DNA of 64,000 bases from Chryseobacterium polytrichastri (GTDB lineage: Bacteria > Bacteroidota > Bacteroidia > Flavobacteriales > Weeksellaceae), in the NCBI RefSeq assembly GCF_900142445.1, contig NZ_FRAV01000028.1:1-64000 (forward strand), read 5' to 3'. Below, piece after piece: positions 42,922-52,468 of this stretch. The notes beneath the pieces are model-generated. The model was given only the letters and a program-made list of their open reading frames with translations, had not been told where the DNA came from and searched no databases. Position numbers and translations under genes: made by a program. How positions within the stretch are numbered: the first letter of the stretch is position 1; every line of letters begins with the position of its first letter.

Positions 42922-43867
42922 AAGCCATTTTTATTTCTTCGAAATTTCTGAAACCATTCAGAAAATCTTTTATATTCATTCTTTTCTTTCCTTCTAATTG
43001 TAATTCTAAAGGAAAATAAACACCGTCTTTGGTATAGATTTTAAATTCATTTTTAGAAATATCTAAACTTCCAACAGGCTTTCCATGGTCTTCGATTTCA
43101 AATTTCCCGGCAAATATTTTTAGCCCTTTTTCTTCTTCTCCAATTTTTAACGTCGTAAAAGCAGCTGGATAAGGTGACATTCCTAAAATAAACTGATGAA
43201 CTTCTTTTGAGGTTTTTGTCCAGTCTATTCTTGTATCTTCCTTAAAGATTTTATATGCATTTTTAGGATGTTCAACTTCTGGTTGAGGTTTTTCTTCAAT
43301 TGAATTTTCAGCTAAACCGTCTAAAGTTTTTACCACCAATTTTGAACCCATGGTCATTAATCGATCATGAAGAGTTCCAGCATTTTCATCAGGTGAAATT
43401 TCTAATTCATCTTGAAGTAAAATATTTCCCTCATCTATTTTTTCATTAATAAAGAACGTTGTTGCTCCCGTTTTTTCTTCTCCGTTAATAACAGCATAGT
43501 TGATAGGTGCAGCGCCTCTATAATCAGGAAGCAGAGAAGCATGAAGGTTGAATGTACCCATTTTAGGCATTTCAAAAAGAACTCTAGGCATCATTCTGAA
43601 AGCGACCACGATGAAAACATCAGCGTCTAATTTTCTAAGCTCTTCCAAAAACTCTGGATTTCTCAATTTTTCAGGTTGAAAAACCGGAATGTTATTTTCT
43701 GCAGCAAAAATTTTCACAGGAGATTGATTGATCTTTTGCCCTCGTCCGCTTGCTTTATCGGCAACCGTTACAACGCCTACCACTTCATGATGAGATTGAT
43801 GAACAGCTTCCAATGAAGTTTTTGCAAACTCTGGAGTACCTAAAAAAACTACTTTCAATGATTTCAT
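42920..43867 (-). CDS. fmt: Methionyl-tRNA formyltransferase
   Basis: A 315-residue Fmt that formylates initiator Met-tRNA. VVFLGTPEFA at the N-terminus, the catalytic region FNLHASLLPDYRGAAPINYAVINGE (positions about 103-127), and a C-terminal OB-like domain are present. The length is standard. The next upstream gene is recQ, 99 bp away. Confidence 0.95.
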   Translation of the reverse strand: MKSLKVVFLGTPEFAKTSLEAVHQSHHEVVGVVTVADKASGRGQKINQSPVKIFAAENNIPVFQPEKLRNPEFLEELRKLDADVFIVVAFRMMPRVLFEMPKMGTFNLHASLLPDYRGAAPINYAVINGEEKTGATTFFINEKIDEGNILLQDELEISPDENAGTLHDRLMTMGSKLVVKTLDGLAENSIEEKPQPEVEHPKNAYKIFKEDTRIDWTKTSKEVHQFILGMSPYPAAFTTLKIGEEEKGLKIFAGKFEIEDHGKPVGSLDISKNEFKIYTKDGVYFPLELQLEGKKRMNIKDFLNGFRNFEEIKMA

Positions 43868-43966
43868 AATGCAAAGATAGCAGTCTTTTGATTATTGAAA
43901 AATTAATTGATTTAAAAATTAGAAAACTAGCCATGGAAATTGTATCCATTACCAATTACTCATTAC

Positions 43967-45868
43967 CTATGCTAATGCGTACGTTCTGAAGTTCAGCATT
44001 TTCACTTTTCCGGAATCTAAAAGATAAATAAGATTTTCTAAAATATTTTGTTTTGGATGAAAACTCAACTGTACAGAAAGCTCTTCAATTGTAGATGCTT
44101 TTTCTGATAAAATATTAATGATCTGAAGAGAAATATTTTTCCCAAACATGGACTGTTTATTTTTCTCGCACACTGAGCATTGACCACAGTTTTTAGAATT
44201 TTTCTCTCCGAAATAGGCCATGATCAATTTCATTTTACAGTAGTCATTATTCTCTGTGTAAAATTTCATTTCTTCCCATTTCTGGATTTTATTCTTTTGA
44301 ATATGTTCGAAAAGTTTCCAATATGCACTATTTGTAACTCTTTCGTCTCTAGGTTTTAAGAATTTCACGCTTGACAATGCACCGTCTACATATTCCAGAT
44401 AATTCTTTTGTTGTAATTCTTTAAGTCTTTCCTTAATCAAATGAATGCTTATCCCTAGTTTATTACTCACCTGCTGCTCGCTGAACATTACTTTGTGAGT
44501 TGTAATTCCTGAAATTGAACGAAGTAAAAGCTCTATAAAATAGGCGTCTTTTTTAGGAAGTTGCTCAATCTCATCTGCTTTCATAAGCAGTTCTAAAGAA
44601 GACAAACTTTTATTATCATTAAAATATATGATCTCCTGGTTATGTAGGAAATTCAATACATTCTTGATTTTTGCATTGGATAACTTTGTGAAATTTTGAA
44701 TCCCAATTGTATTTAACTGAAATACTTTCTCTGGTAATTCATATTCAGCAACCTGAAAAATAGAGTAGAGGTAATTGATAATTCTCAAGAATTCACTTTT
44801 ACTTGGAATTTGGTTTTTTAATATTTGATCAAAATTTAAGATTTCCTGCTGATTCCAAAGCATGAAGGCAAAACTGTCTTTTCCATCTCTTCCTGATCTG
44901 CCGATTTCTTGGTAATAATTTTCAATTGATGGAGCAGGAGAGAAGTGGATAACAAAACGAACATTATCTTTATCAATTCCCATCCCGAAAGCATTCGTAG
45001 AAATTAGAACATGATTATTGCTTTTGTTCCATTGATTTTGTCTCGTATTCTTTTCTTTTGTTGTTAATCCAGCGTGGAAGAAGTCAACATTCTTTAATTG
45101 ATTTTTGTGAAGGAATTCGGTTAATAACTCTGCTTCTTTTCTGGTACGGACATAGATAATCCCTGAATCATTATTGTATTTTAAGATATCAAAAATTCGC
45201 TGGAATTTATCAGAAACTTCTTCTGTGAAGATTTTTATATTATCTCTTTTAAAACTTTTCTGAAAAACTTTAGGATTTTTAAGTTCTAATTTAATTTTAA
45301 TCTCTTCTAAAACTTTTGGAGTTGCCGTTGCCGTTAAAGCTAAGCAAGGGATTTTAGGATTGTTTTTTCTAAATTCTTTTATATTCTGATAACTGGGTCT
45401 GAAATCTTGGCCCCATTCTGAAATACAGTGAGCTTCATCTACTGCAATAAAAGACAATTGTATTTCGTCAATATTTTGTAGAAATTGTTTATTGGTGACT
45501 CTTTCCGGTGAAACATAGAGTAGTTTAGTTAAACCGTCTTTACATCTGTTATAAATGGTCTCAGCATCGAATTCATCAAGTTCTGAAGATAAATATTCCG
45601 CCTCAATTCCACGAAATTTTAATTGATTAACCTGATCTTTCATTAAGGCCAAAAGAGGGGAGATAACAAGACATGTTCCCTCTTTCAACAAAGCCGGAAG
45701 TTGGTAACATAAAGATTTCCCTGCTCCGGTAGGTAGTAAGACTAAAGAATCTTTTTCATTTAAAACTGAATTAATGACTTCTTCCTGAGAATCTCTAAAT
45801 TGATCATAGCCCCAAAAATACTTCAGGGTTTCATATTTTAATTTTTGAAAATCTTGTTCGGAAATCAT
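43967..45868 (-). CDS. recQ: RecQ family DNA helicase
   Basis: A 633-residue SF2 helicase. Motif I LLPTGAGKSLCYQLPAL, motif II DEAHCISEWGQDFRPSY, TATATPKV, and motif VI YYQEIGRSGRDG are intact. The RecQ zinc site is in CKMKLIMAYF followed by CGQCSVCEKN. The C-terminus is short, with no clear HRDC domain. The frame extends 16 codons upstream, but ATG 45868 gives a conventional start. It acts in recombinational repair and fork processing. Confidence 0.92.
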   Translation of the reverse strand: MISEQDFQKLKYETLKYFWGYDQFRDSQEEVINSVLNEKDSLVLLPTGAGKSLCYQLPALLKEGTCLVISPLLALMKDQVNQLKFRGIEAEYLSSELDEFDAETIYNRCKDGLTKLLYVSPERVTNKQFLQNIDEIQLSFIAVDEAHCISEWGQDFRPSYQNIKEFRKNNPKIPCLALTATATPKVLEEIKIKLELKNPKVFQKSFKRDNIKIFTEEVSDKFQRIFDILKYNNDSGIIYVRTRKEAELLTEFLHKNQLKNVDFFHAGLTTKEKNTRQNQWNKSNNHVLISTNAFGMGIDKDNVRFVIHFSPAPSIENYYQEIGRSGRDGKDSFAFMLWNQQEILNFDQILKNQIPSKSEFLRIINYLYSIFQVAEYELPEKVFQLNTIGIQNFTKLSNAKIKNVLNFLHNQEIIYFNDNKSLSSLELLMKADEIEQLPKKDAYFIELLLRSISGITTHKVMFSEQQVSNKLGISIHLIKERLKELQQKNYLEYVDGALSSVKFLKPRDERVTNSAYWKLFEHIQKNKIQKWEEMKFYTENNDYCKMKLIMAYFGEKNSKNCGQCSVCEKNKQSMFGKNISLQIINILSEKASTIEELSVQLSFHPKQNILENLIYLLDSGKVKMLNFRTYALA

Positions 45869-45899
45869 TAGGTAAAAATAAGGAAAGTATTTATTACAA

Positions 45900-45926
45900 C
45901 AAAAAAAGTCACGCAATGCGTGACTT
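45900..45926 (-). terminator. Terminator after the OmpA gene
   Basis: AAGTCACGC pairs with GCGTGACTT and is followed on the minus strand by seven T's. Confidence 0.85.
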
Positions 45927-45951
45927 TAATATATAATTAAATAATTTATTA

Positions 45952-47403
45952 TTATTTAGCCTCAAAGTAAACTCTTCTGTTTGCTCTGTTTTTCCATTCT
46001 GGACACTTAGTCGCTGGCTCACACTCTGGGTATTTAAGGTCTGTTTTACCTTTACCAACTGCGTTAAGTTTTCCATTCTGAACACCGTTTTTAACCAAAT
46101 AATTTTTAACGTTGTTAGCTCTTCTTTGAGATAGCTTTTGGTTATAAGCATCAGTACCTCTTGTATCAGTAGCACCAACTACATTATATGCACCGCTTGA
46201 AGTGTTGATATAGTTAACAGCATTATTTAAGATTGGTGTATTAGAAGGTAAGATTCTGTCTGAATTTAAATCAAACTCAATTCCTTCTAATTTAGTTTCA
46301 GTTTCTACAACCGGTCCTGTAGTTGTTGTTGGACAACCATTGTTTTCAACTGGTCCAGGAACTGTTACACACTTATCGTAAAGATCAATTACTCCGTCTA
46401 AGTCTGTATCAAGAGCTACACCAGCACCGTCAACTCTTGCACCTGCAGGAGTATCAAGTTGTCTGTCCCAATCATCGCAAACACCATCATTATCAGCATC
46501 TCCTTTTTTACAAACTTCAATGTCTTGGTTTTTAGTAGCTAAAACATCTAATTTATAATAGATTTCCTGTAATGGATCATGCCACATTAAGTGAGATTCA
46601 TGTTTTCCTAACTTTAAAGAAACTCCTAAAGTCGCGTTAAAGAAGTTATCAGAAATTTGCTCTGAACGTTGGTTTATAGCGCTGTATTGGTCTCCTCCGC
46701 CATCAAACGAATCATCACCAGTCATTACATACATTAATCTACCTTCGATATCTAAACTTCTATTAACCTTAAATTTAAGACCAGCACCTGCTTGACCAAA
46801 TAATGATCCTATTTTGAAAGGTTTAACTTCAGTCATTAGTCTTTGTCCCATCTCATCTTTTTGATATGCTCTATAGGCTAGAGTACCAATACCTGCATAA
46901 CCATGTAATGCCCATCTATATGAAGAATGGTTATCAACTCTTCTTAAAAGATTTGAGAAGTTGATATCTCCTAAGATTGAGATTGCATCATACTGAGTTC
47001 TACCTGCTACTTGTTGGAATTTTGAAGCATTTGCAGGAGCAGAGTCTTTAGTATTAAACCATCCTTGTCTGGTTTCTCCTCTGTCATATTGTAGGCTTAT
47101 TCCAAAAGCATGAGTAATGGCTTTATCAATACTGATGTAAGCAGAATATCCAAAAAGGTTCTTACCGTTACCGTTTTTGATTGATGTTAAATCGGCAGAT
47201 TGTACAAGAGGTACACCAGCACCAATTGAAACTGACCAATCATTAAATCTTTTAGATTTCTGTGTAAATGGGGAAACATTAGCAGAGCCCGAAGAAAATG
47301 TATTGGGATATTTTCCGTTTGAAGAAACTGCCGTTGAGTCTTGTGCATAACTGGCTGTAGGAACAGCTAGTGCTAATGCAACAATTGCTAAACTTAATTT
47401 CAT
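45952..47403 (-). CDS. OmpA family outer membrane protein
   Basis: A 483-residue protein. A signal peptide (cleavage ASYAQ) precedes an N-terminal beta-barrel (about 40-290). Then come thrombospondin type-3-like calcium repeats (DADNDGVCDDWDRQLDTP and DLDGVIDLYDKC near 300-350), and a C-terminal OmpA peptidoglycan-binding domain (about 370-483) with FDLNSDRILPSN, GATDTRGTDAYNQKLSQRRA and NRRVYF. It anchors the outer membrane to peptidoglycan. A paralogue without the OmpA domain lies directly upstream. Confidence 0.93.
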   Translation of the reverse strand: MKLSLAIVALALAVPTASYAQDSTAVSSNGKYPNTFSSGSANVSPFTQKSKRFNDWSVSIGAGVPLVQSADLTSIKNGNGKNLFGYSAYISIDKAITHAFGISLQYDRGETRQGWFNTKDSAPANASKFQQVAGRTQYDAISILGDINFSNLLRRVDNHSSYRWALHGYAGIGTLAYRAYQKDEMGQRLMTEVKPFKIGSLFGQAGAGLKFKVNRSLDIEGRLMYVMTGDDSFDGGGDQYSAINQRSEQISDNFFNATLGVSLKLGKHESHLMWHDPLQEIYYKLDVLATKNQDIEVCKKGDADNDGVCDDWDRQLDTPAGARVDGAGVALDTDLDGVIDLYDKCVTVPGPVENNGCPTTTTGPVVETETKLEGIEFDLNSDRILPSNTPILNNAVNYINTSSGAYNVVGATDTRGTDAYNQKLSQRRANNVKNYLVKNGVQNGKLNAVGKGKTDLKYPECEPATKCPEWKNRANRRVYFEAK

Positions 47404-47491
47404 AGTGTATTTTTTATTTAGTTAATTAAATGATTTTATTTTAATTGAAGTAAAATGTTTTACTTACTTTATTCGCTATTTACTAACTATA

Positions 47492-48619
47492 TTATTTATT
47501 AGTAGGAGCAGTATTAGTAGGACAACCATTGTTTTCTGGAGGACCAGGAACTGTTACACACTTATCGTATAAGTCAATAACACCATCAAGATCCATATCT
47601 AATGCAACACCTGCACCGTCTACTCTTGCACCAGCAGGAGTATTTAGTTCTCTATCCCAATCATCACAAACTCCGTCATTATCATTGTCTCCTTTTTCAC
47701 ATACAACAAAATCTGTTGAAGCATTTTCAAGTACACTTGTTCTGTAATAAGCTTCTTGTAAAGGATCATGCCAAGTTAAATGAGACATATGCTTACCTAA
47801 TTTGAATGATAATCCTAAATTAAATGTCCACATATTATCTGATCTATGTTTGTTGATCATATTATACTTTGCTAGATTAGGATCTGCAACATAGTCTTTT
47901 GGACCAGCCCATCCTCCGCCATCGAACTCATCATCACCACTTACAGTATACATTGCTCTAACTTCAACGTCAATAAGTTTGGAAACGTTATATTTCAAGC
48001 CAGTACCAAATTGGAAATAAATAGAGTTAATGTCAATTTTTTGATCAATAAACAAAGGAATTCTTGCTGGGGTAGTGCTCCATCTGTACTCATAATTATC
48101 ATGTAAAGATGTGTGGTATCCCATTAAGCCAAGACCGGCATATCCGTGTAATGCCCATCTGTATGGAGAATGATTGTCAACTCTTCTTAAAAGGTTAGAA
48201 AAGTTAATATCTCCTAGTATACCAATCTGATCAAACTTTGTCTTTGCAACACCAACCCCACTTAGTTGTCCAGCTGGGCCGGCTGCTTGACCTTTTTGAT
48301 TTGTTTCCCCTTTTTGGTAGATAAGACTCAAACCAAAAGTGTGTGAAATCTGCTTGTCTATACTGACGTAGCTGTTATAACCCCAATTTACTTTACCATC
48401 ATAAAATGAAGTAAGATCAGCATTAGTCATGAATGCTGCACCTCCACCCACTGAGATACTCCAGTCCTTAAATCGTCTAGCCTTGTTGTCGAAAGTTTGG
48501 ACATTGGCAGAACCTGAGGAAAAAGTATTGGGGTATTCGCTAGAGGAACTAACGGCGATACTGTCCTGAGCGTAAGTAGCAATAGGCAATGTGGCCAATA
48601 ATAATAAACCTAGTTTCAT
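47492..48619 (-). CDS. OmpA-like paralogue lacking the OmpA domain
   Basis: A 375-residue paralogue of the following gene. It has the same signal peptide type, the barrel (WSISVGGGA..., INFSNLLRRVDNHS) and the calcium-repeat block (DNDNDGVCDDWDREL, DLDGVIDLYDKC). It ends soon after GPPENNGCPTN, where its neighbour continues into the OmpA domain. The stop falls cleanly in the linker with no downstream remnant of the domain before the next gene, so it looks like a genuine short form from tandem duplication. It keeps the barrel but cannot bind peptidoglycan through this domain. Confidence 0.85.
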   Translation of the reverse strand: MKLGLLLLATLPIATYAQDSIAVSSSSEYPNTFSSGSANVQTFDNKARRFKDWSISVGGGAAFMTNADLTSFYDGKVNWGYNSYVSIDKQISHTFGLSLIYQKGETNQKGQAAGPAGQLSGVGVAKTKFDQIGILGDINFSNLLRRVDNHSPYRWALHGYAGLGLMGYHTSLHDNYEYRWSTTPARIPLFIDQKIDINSIYFQFGTGLKYNVSKLIDVEVRAMYTVSGDDEFDGGGWAGPKDYVADPNLAKYNMINKHRSDNMWTFNLGLSFKLGKHMSHLTWHDPLQEAYYRTSVLENASTDFVVCEKGDNDNDGVCDDWDRELNTPAGARVDGAGVALDMDLDGVIDLYDKCVTVPGPPENNGCPTNTAPTNK

Positions 48620-48640
48620 ACAATATGTTTTATGTTTTAT

Positions 48641-49057
48641 TTAAATAAAATCTTTTAATAATATTCTAGAAAATTCTCTTTCAAAAAGATGTTTCTGATG
48701 AGGGATTTCTAATCTTTCTGACGTAAATTTTAATTCATCATATGTAATGATATCAATGTCTATTACTCTGTCAGTATAACCTCCGGTAGCCCTTGAATCA
48801 TTAACTCTTCCCATCTCAACTTCAATACTTTTAACAAAATCAAGTAGTTGTATTGGCGAAAGATGCGTGAATATTATTGATGCAATATTACAAAAAATAT
48901 TGGAACTAACAAATTCTACAGGGTCAGATGTTAAAAATTTGCTAATTTTTAATATTTCATTACCTCCTTCTTTTATTTTGTTAAGAGCCTCTTCTAAATT
49001 TTTTTTTTGATCTCCAATGTTACTTCCTAGTAACAAAACTACCTTATGCTGCGACAT
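48641..49057 (-). CDS. folK: 2-amino-4-hydroxy-6-hydroxymethyldihydropteridine pyrophosphokinase
   Basis: A 138-residue FolK that pyrophosphorylates the FolB product using ATP. VVLLLGSNIGDQKKNLEEAL (start), the loop VEMGRVND and the ATP/Mg site DRVIDIDIITYD are diagnostic. The open frame extends 79 codons into the divergent sppA gene, but ATG 49057 gives the true N-terminus MSQHKVVLLLGS. A -7 element TATATTTG on the minus strand at 49105-49112 lies inside the sppA coding region. Confidence 0.93.
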   Translation of the reverse strand: MSQHKVVLLLGSNIGDQKKNLEEALNKIKEGGNEILKISKFLTSDPVEFVSSNIFCNIASIIFTHLSPIQLLDFVKSIEVEMGRVNDSRATGGYTDRVIDIDIITYDELKFTSERLEIPHQKHLFEREFSRILLKDFI

Positions 49058-49076
49058 ATCAAGAAAATGATTGTTT

Positions 49077-50834
49077 ATGAAAAGTTTTTTTAAAATTGTA
49101 TTAGCAAATATAGTCGCAATTGTGATACTATGCGTCGTGTTTTTCTTCTTTTTTATTATGATGCTTGTATTTAGTTCAATGAGTAGTGATAAATCGGTAG
49201 TAGTGAAAAAGAATTCGGTATTAACGATTAATTTAAAAACAAATATCATTGATAGTCCTACAGAAGAGCAAACCGGAGTATTCAACATTAGCAATCAAAA
49301 TAAAAGTGTTCTAATATATGATGCGATAGAAGCTATCAACAAAGCTAAAACGGATGATAATATTAAAGGAATAAGTATTGAAGCTGATAATCTACATGCA
49401 GGGATTACACAAATTGATGATTTGAGAAGTGCAATTGAAGATTTTAAAAAGAGTGGAAAGTTTGTGTATGCTTATGGTAATGCTGTTTCCCAGTCTTCTT
49501 ATTATTTAGGATCTGTGGCTGATCAGTATTATCTTAACCCATCAGGAATGATCGAGCTTAAAGGTCTTGCAACAGAAGTAGCTTTTTTCAAAGATTTTGC
49601 AGATAAATATGGGATTGGTATTGAAGTGATCCGTCATGGTAAATTTAAATCTGCTGTTGAACCATTTTTAAGAAATGATATTTCGCCAGAAAACAGAGAG
49701 CAGTTAAGTACTCTTTTGAATGATATTTGGAAAAATACGTCTACAAGAATTGCGACTTCCAGAAAAATGGATAGCGCACAGTTCAGAACTGTAGTAGACA
49801 GTTTATATGGAATGATTCCTGAATTGGGATTAAAATACAAACTGGCAGATAAATTAATTCAAAAAACTGAATATGATGAATTAATTAAATCTAAACTAAG
49901 TTTAAAGACGGATGATAAGCTTAATAAAATATCTTTAGGTAAATATATTGATTCGTATTCTAATGATGATAAATCTGGAGATAAAGTGGCTGTCTTGTAT
50001 GCATCTGGATCTATTAATAATGGAGATAGTTATAATGATATCTATTCTGATAAATATATCAAATACATCAAAGAACTACAGGAAAATGATAAAGTAAAAG
50101 CTGTTGTTTTAAGAATTAATTCTCCTGGAGGAAGTGCTAATGCTTCTGACGAAATTTTATTTGAGCTTCAACAATTAAAAAAGAAAAAACCACTTGTTGT
50201 TTCTTTTGGAGATTACGCAGCATCTGGAGGATATTATATTGCTATGGCAGCGGATAAGATTTATTCTGAGCCTAATACATTAACAGGGTCTATCGGAGTT
50301 TTCGGAGTGATTCCTTACTTTAAAGATTTGGCTAATAAAAATGGTGTACGTTCTGATATTGTTGCTACCAATGCCAATTCTCAATATTATTCTTCTTTAA
50401 ACGGGGTGAGCCCATACGGAGTAAATATGATTACGAGAAGTGTTGAAGGAACATATAAAAGATTTGTACATTTTGTAACACAAAATAGAAAACAAACTTT
50501 TGAGCAGATTGATAATATTGGCGGAGGTAGAGTATGGAGTGGAACAAGAGCTAAGCAAATTGGCTTAGTAGATGAATTAGGAACTTTAAATGATGCCATT
50601 AAATTTGCAGCACAAAAAGCAGGATTGAAATCCTCTTATAACGTTGCTTCTTTCCCTAAAAAGATGACTGCCTTTGAGCAAATATTTAATGATCTGAATG
50701 AAGATGAGATTTCTGCAAAAATCATTAAAAGTAAAATTGGTAAAGCAAATTATGAAATTTTAAACCAGATCACTAATGAAAAATTACAGTCTGAAGTGAA
50801 AATGGAAATGCCTTATCAGATTAAAATAGACTAA
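49077..50834 (+). CDS. sppA: Signal peptide peptidase SppA, 67K type
   Basis: A 585-residue membrane serine protease with an N-terminal membrane anchor (residues 5-35) and two duplicated ClpP-like domains. The catalytic lysine lies in the first domain (likely VIRHGKFKSAVEPF), and the nucleophile serine is in DYAASGGYYIAMAA, preceded by RINSPGGSANASDE. It degrades cleaved signal peptides. The start is ATG 49077 (MKSFFK); a TTG two codons upstream is less likely. Only 19 bp separate its start from the divergent folK start. Confidence 0.93.
   Translation: MKSFFKIVLANIVAIVILCVVFFFFFIMMLVFSSMSSDKSVVVKKNSVLTINLKTNIIDSPTEEQTGVFNISNQNKSVLIYDAIEAINKAKTDDNIKGISIEADNLHAGITQIDDLRSAIEDFKKSGKFVYAYGNAVSQSSYYLGSVADQYYLNPSGMIELKGLATEVAFFKDFADKYGIGIEVIRHGKFKSAVEPFLRNDISPENREQLSTLLNDIWKNTSTRIATSRKMDSAQFRTVVDSLYGMIPELGLKYKLADKLIQKTEYDELIKSKLSLKTDDKLNKISLGKYIDSYSNDDKSGDKVAVLYASGSINNGDSYNDIYSDKYIKYIKELQENDKVKAVVLRINSPGGSANASDEILFELQQLKKKKPLVVSFGDYAASGGYYIAMAADKIYSEPNTLTGSIGVFGVIPYFKDLANKNGVRSDIVATNANSQYYSSLNGVSPYGVNMITRSVEGTYKRFVHFVTQNRKQTFEQIDNIGGGRVWSGTRAKQIGLVDELGTLNDAIKFAAQKAGLKSSYNVASFPKKMTAFEQIFNDLNEDEISAKIIKSKIGKANYEILNQITNEKLQSEVKMEMPYQIKID
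49105..49112 (-). promoter_or_regulatory. folK promoter -7 element inside sppA
   Basis: The minus strand reads TATATTTG (TAnnTTTG match) 47 bases before the folK ATG and within codons 10-12 of sppA. Confidence 0.5.
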
Positions 50835-50850
50835 ATTATATTGTTCATAA

Positions 50851-50885
50851 AAGAAGCCGGATTTGAATTTCAAATCCGGCTTCTT
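50851..50885. terminator. Bidirectional terminator between sppA and the GlsB gene
   Basis: AAGAAGCCGGATTTGAA pairs perfectly with its complement across a one-base centre, with T-runs on both sides. It lies between convergent genes. Confidence 0.9.
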
Positions 50886-50908
50886 TGTTTTTATCTCTTT
50901 ATCTATAA

Positions 50909-51163
50909 CTAGCTTTTCTTTGTAGCCATTCCGTAAATCCAGAGGACGATTAATGCTCCACCTACGGCTAATAACATACTTTTGAAATTGAAACTGTCAG
51001 CAGTTCCCCATCCTAAAAGGCTCCCTACAAATCCTCCTACAAAAGCTCCAACAATTCCTAAGATGATGGTCATTAACCAACCGCCTCCTTGTGTTCCAGG
51101 CATTATCATTTTTGCAATAGCACCTGCAATAAGACCAAATAAGATCCAAGTTAAAATTCCCAT
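50909..51163 (-). CDS. GlsB/YeaQ/YmgE family membrane protein
   Basis: An 84-residue three-span membrane protein, Gly-rich, with the family pattern WILFGLIAGAIAKMIMPG and the middle GGWLMTIILGIVGAFVGGFVG segment. Members are transglycosylase-associated or stress-response proteins of unclear function. Single gene. Confidence 0.88.
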   Translation of the reverse strand: MGILTWILFGLIAGAIAKMIMPGTQGGGWLMTIILGIVGAFVGGFVGSLLGWGTADSFNFKSMLLAVGGALIVLWIYGMATKKS

Positions 51164-51231
51164 AGTTTTAATTTTTAATTGTTAATATTTATGAATGTGT
51201 TTTAGTCATTTTAAGAAGGATATGATAAAAA

Positions 51232-52185
51232 TCATCTCTTCTTGAAGAATGAGTCAACAAATTCTGTACCATTAAACAATTGCAAATCATGCATCTTTTC
51301 ACCAACGCCTATATATTTTACCGGAATCTGGAATTGGTCAGAGATTCCAATCACCACACCTCCTTTAGCTGTACCGTCTAGTTTTGTTACTGCCAAAGCA
51401 TTTACTTCAGTAGCTGCTGTAAACTGTTTTGCCTGCTCAAAAGCATTTTGTCCGGTAGAACCGTCAAGAACTAATAAGATCTCATGAGGAGCATCAGGAA
51501 TAACTTTCTGCATTACTCTTTTGATCTTTGAAAGCTCGTTCATTAAATTAATTTTATTGTGAAGTCTTCCTGCTGTATCTATGATAACAACATCTGCTCC
51601 CTGAGCTTGGGCACTTTGCACAGTGTCGAAAGCAACAGAAGCCGGATCAGATCCCATATCTTGCTTTACAATAGAAACACCCACTCTTTCACTCCAGATT
51701 GTTAATTGCTCAACAGCTGCAGCTCTAAATGTATCAGCGGCTCCCAACACTACTTTTTTACCTTCTGATTTAAATTGATGTGCCAGTTTTCCGATAGTCG
51801 TTGTTTTTCCTACACCGTTTACCCCCACAACCATTATTACATAAGGTTTCTTTGAAGTATCAATGTTTCCAGTTCCTGCATGAGGATTTTCTAATAGTAA
51901 TCCTGAAATCTCTTCACGAAGAATATTGTCCAGTTCACTTACATTTACATATTTATCTCTGGCTACACGTTCTTCAATTCTTTCTATAATCTTGATGGTA
52001 GTTGATGCGCCTACGTCTGAAGCGATGAGTATTTCCTCTAAATTATCAAGTACTTCATCATCTACTTTACTTTTGCCGACTACGGCCTTCGTCATTTTTT
52101 CGAAGAAACCTTGACTGGATTTTTCTAATCCTTTGTCTAATGTTTCTTTCTCTTCTTTTTTGAAAATGTTTTTAAACCAACTCAT
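51232..52185 (-). CDS. ftsY: Signal recognition particle receptor FtsY
   Basis: A 317-residue SRP-GTPase, the membrane docking partner of Ffh. The N domain spans about 1-100. The G domain has G1 GVNGVGKTTTIGKLA, DTFRAAAVEQL, G3 DTAGRLHNK, G4 TKLDGTAKGG and the closing GVGEKMHDLQLFNG. The acidic A domain is absent, as in many Bacteroidota. It lies after the ribosomal protein operon, separated by a terminator, so at least part of its expression may come from read-through or its own promoter. Confidence 0.95.
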   Translation of the reverse strand: MSWFKNIFKKEEKETLDKGLEKSSQGFFEKMTKAVVGKSKVDDEVLDNLEEILIASDVGASTTIKIIERIEERVARDKYVNVSELDNILREEISGLLLENPHAGTGNIDTSKKPYVIMVVGVNGVGKTTTIGKLAHQFKSEGKKVVLGAADTFRAAAVEQLTIWSERVGVSIVKQDMGSDPASVAFDTVQSAQAQGADVVIIDTAGRLHNKINLMNELSKIKRVMQKVIPDAPHEILLVLDGSTGQNAFEQAKQFTAATEVNALAVTKLDGTAKGGVVIGISDQFQIPVKYIGVGEKMHDLQLFNGTEFVDSFFKKR

Positions 52186-52244
52186 ATTAGAATTTTGATT
52201 GTATATAAGGTGTTGTATTGCCTTTCTTTACAACAAAGATAACA

Positions 52245-52276
52245 AAAAAACTACCCAAAAGATGAGTAGTTTTTTA
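52245..52276 (-). terminator. Terminator between DUF4295 gene and ftsY
   Basis: On the minus strand AAAAAACTACTC pairs with GGGTAGTTTTTT (one mismatch) and ends in a T-run. Confidence 0.7.
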
Positions 52277-52296
52277 TATTGTAAATAAAGTGGGAA

Positions 52297-52449
52297 TTAT
52301 TTTTTCAAATAACCGTCAACTTCGTCTGCATTCATTACTTTTTCTTCGAAAACGTAAGCTCCTGATTTAGAAGACTTCACCATTTTCACGACTTTAGTCA
52401 TTTTTTTTGACTGTCCGCTTTGTAGGGTTGCTACTACTTTCTTTGCCAT
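52297..52449 (-). CDS. DUF4295 small ribosome-associated protein
   Basis: A 50-residue basic protein, MAKKVVATLQSGQ at the start and NADEVDGYLKK at the end. It matches the DUF4295 family, found in Bacteroidota directly after rpmB-rpmG, as here (19-bp gap). The constant placement suggests a ribosomal accessory role, but its function is unknown. Confidence 0.88.
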   Translation of the reverse strand: MAKKVVATLQSGQSKKMTKVVKMVKSSKSGAYVFEEKVMNADEVDGYLKK

Positions 52450-52468
52450 GGTAAATTATATTTATAAA

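Noticed and set aside
45909..46178. 89-codon minus-strand frame overlapping the OmpA gene
   Set aside because: It is a shifted reading of the conserved OmpA C-terminal domain and terminator, with no independent support.
47492..47530. Frameshift truncating the short OmpA paralogue
   Set aside because: No OmpA-domain sequence remains in any frame between its stop and the next gene, so a recent frameshift or nonsense event is not supported.
48641..49294. Long form of folK (217 codons)
   Set aside because: The first 79 codons run antisense through sppA and are not family sequence; FolK homology starts at ATG 49057.
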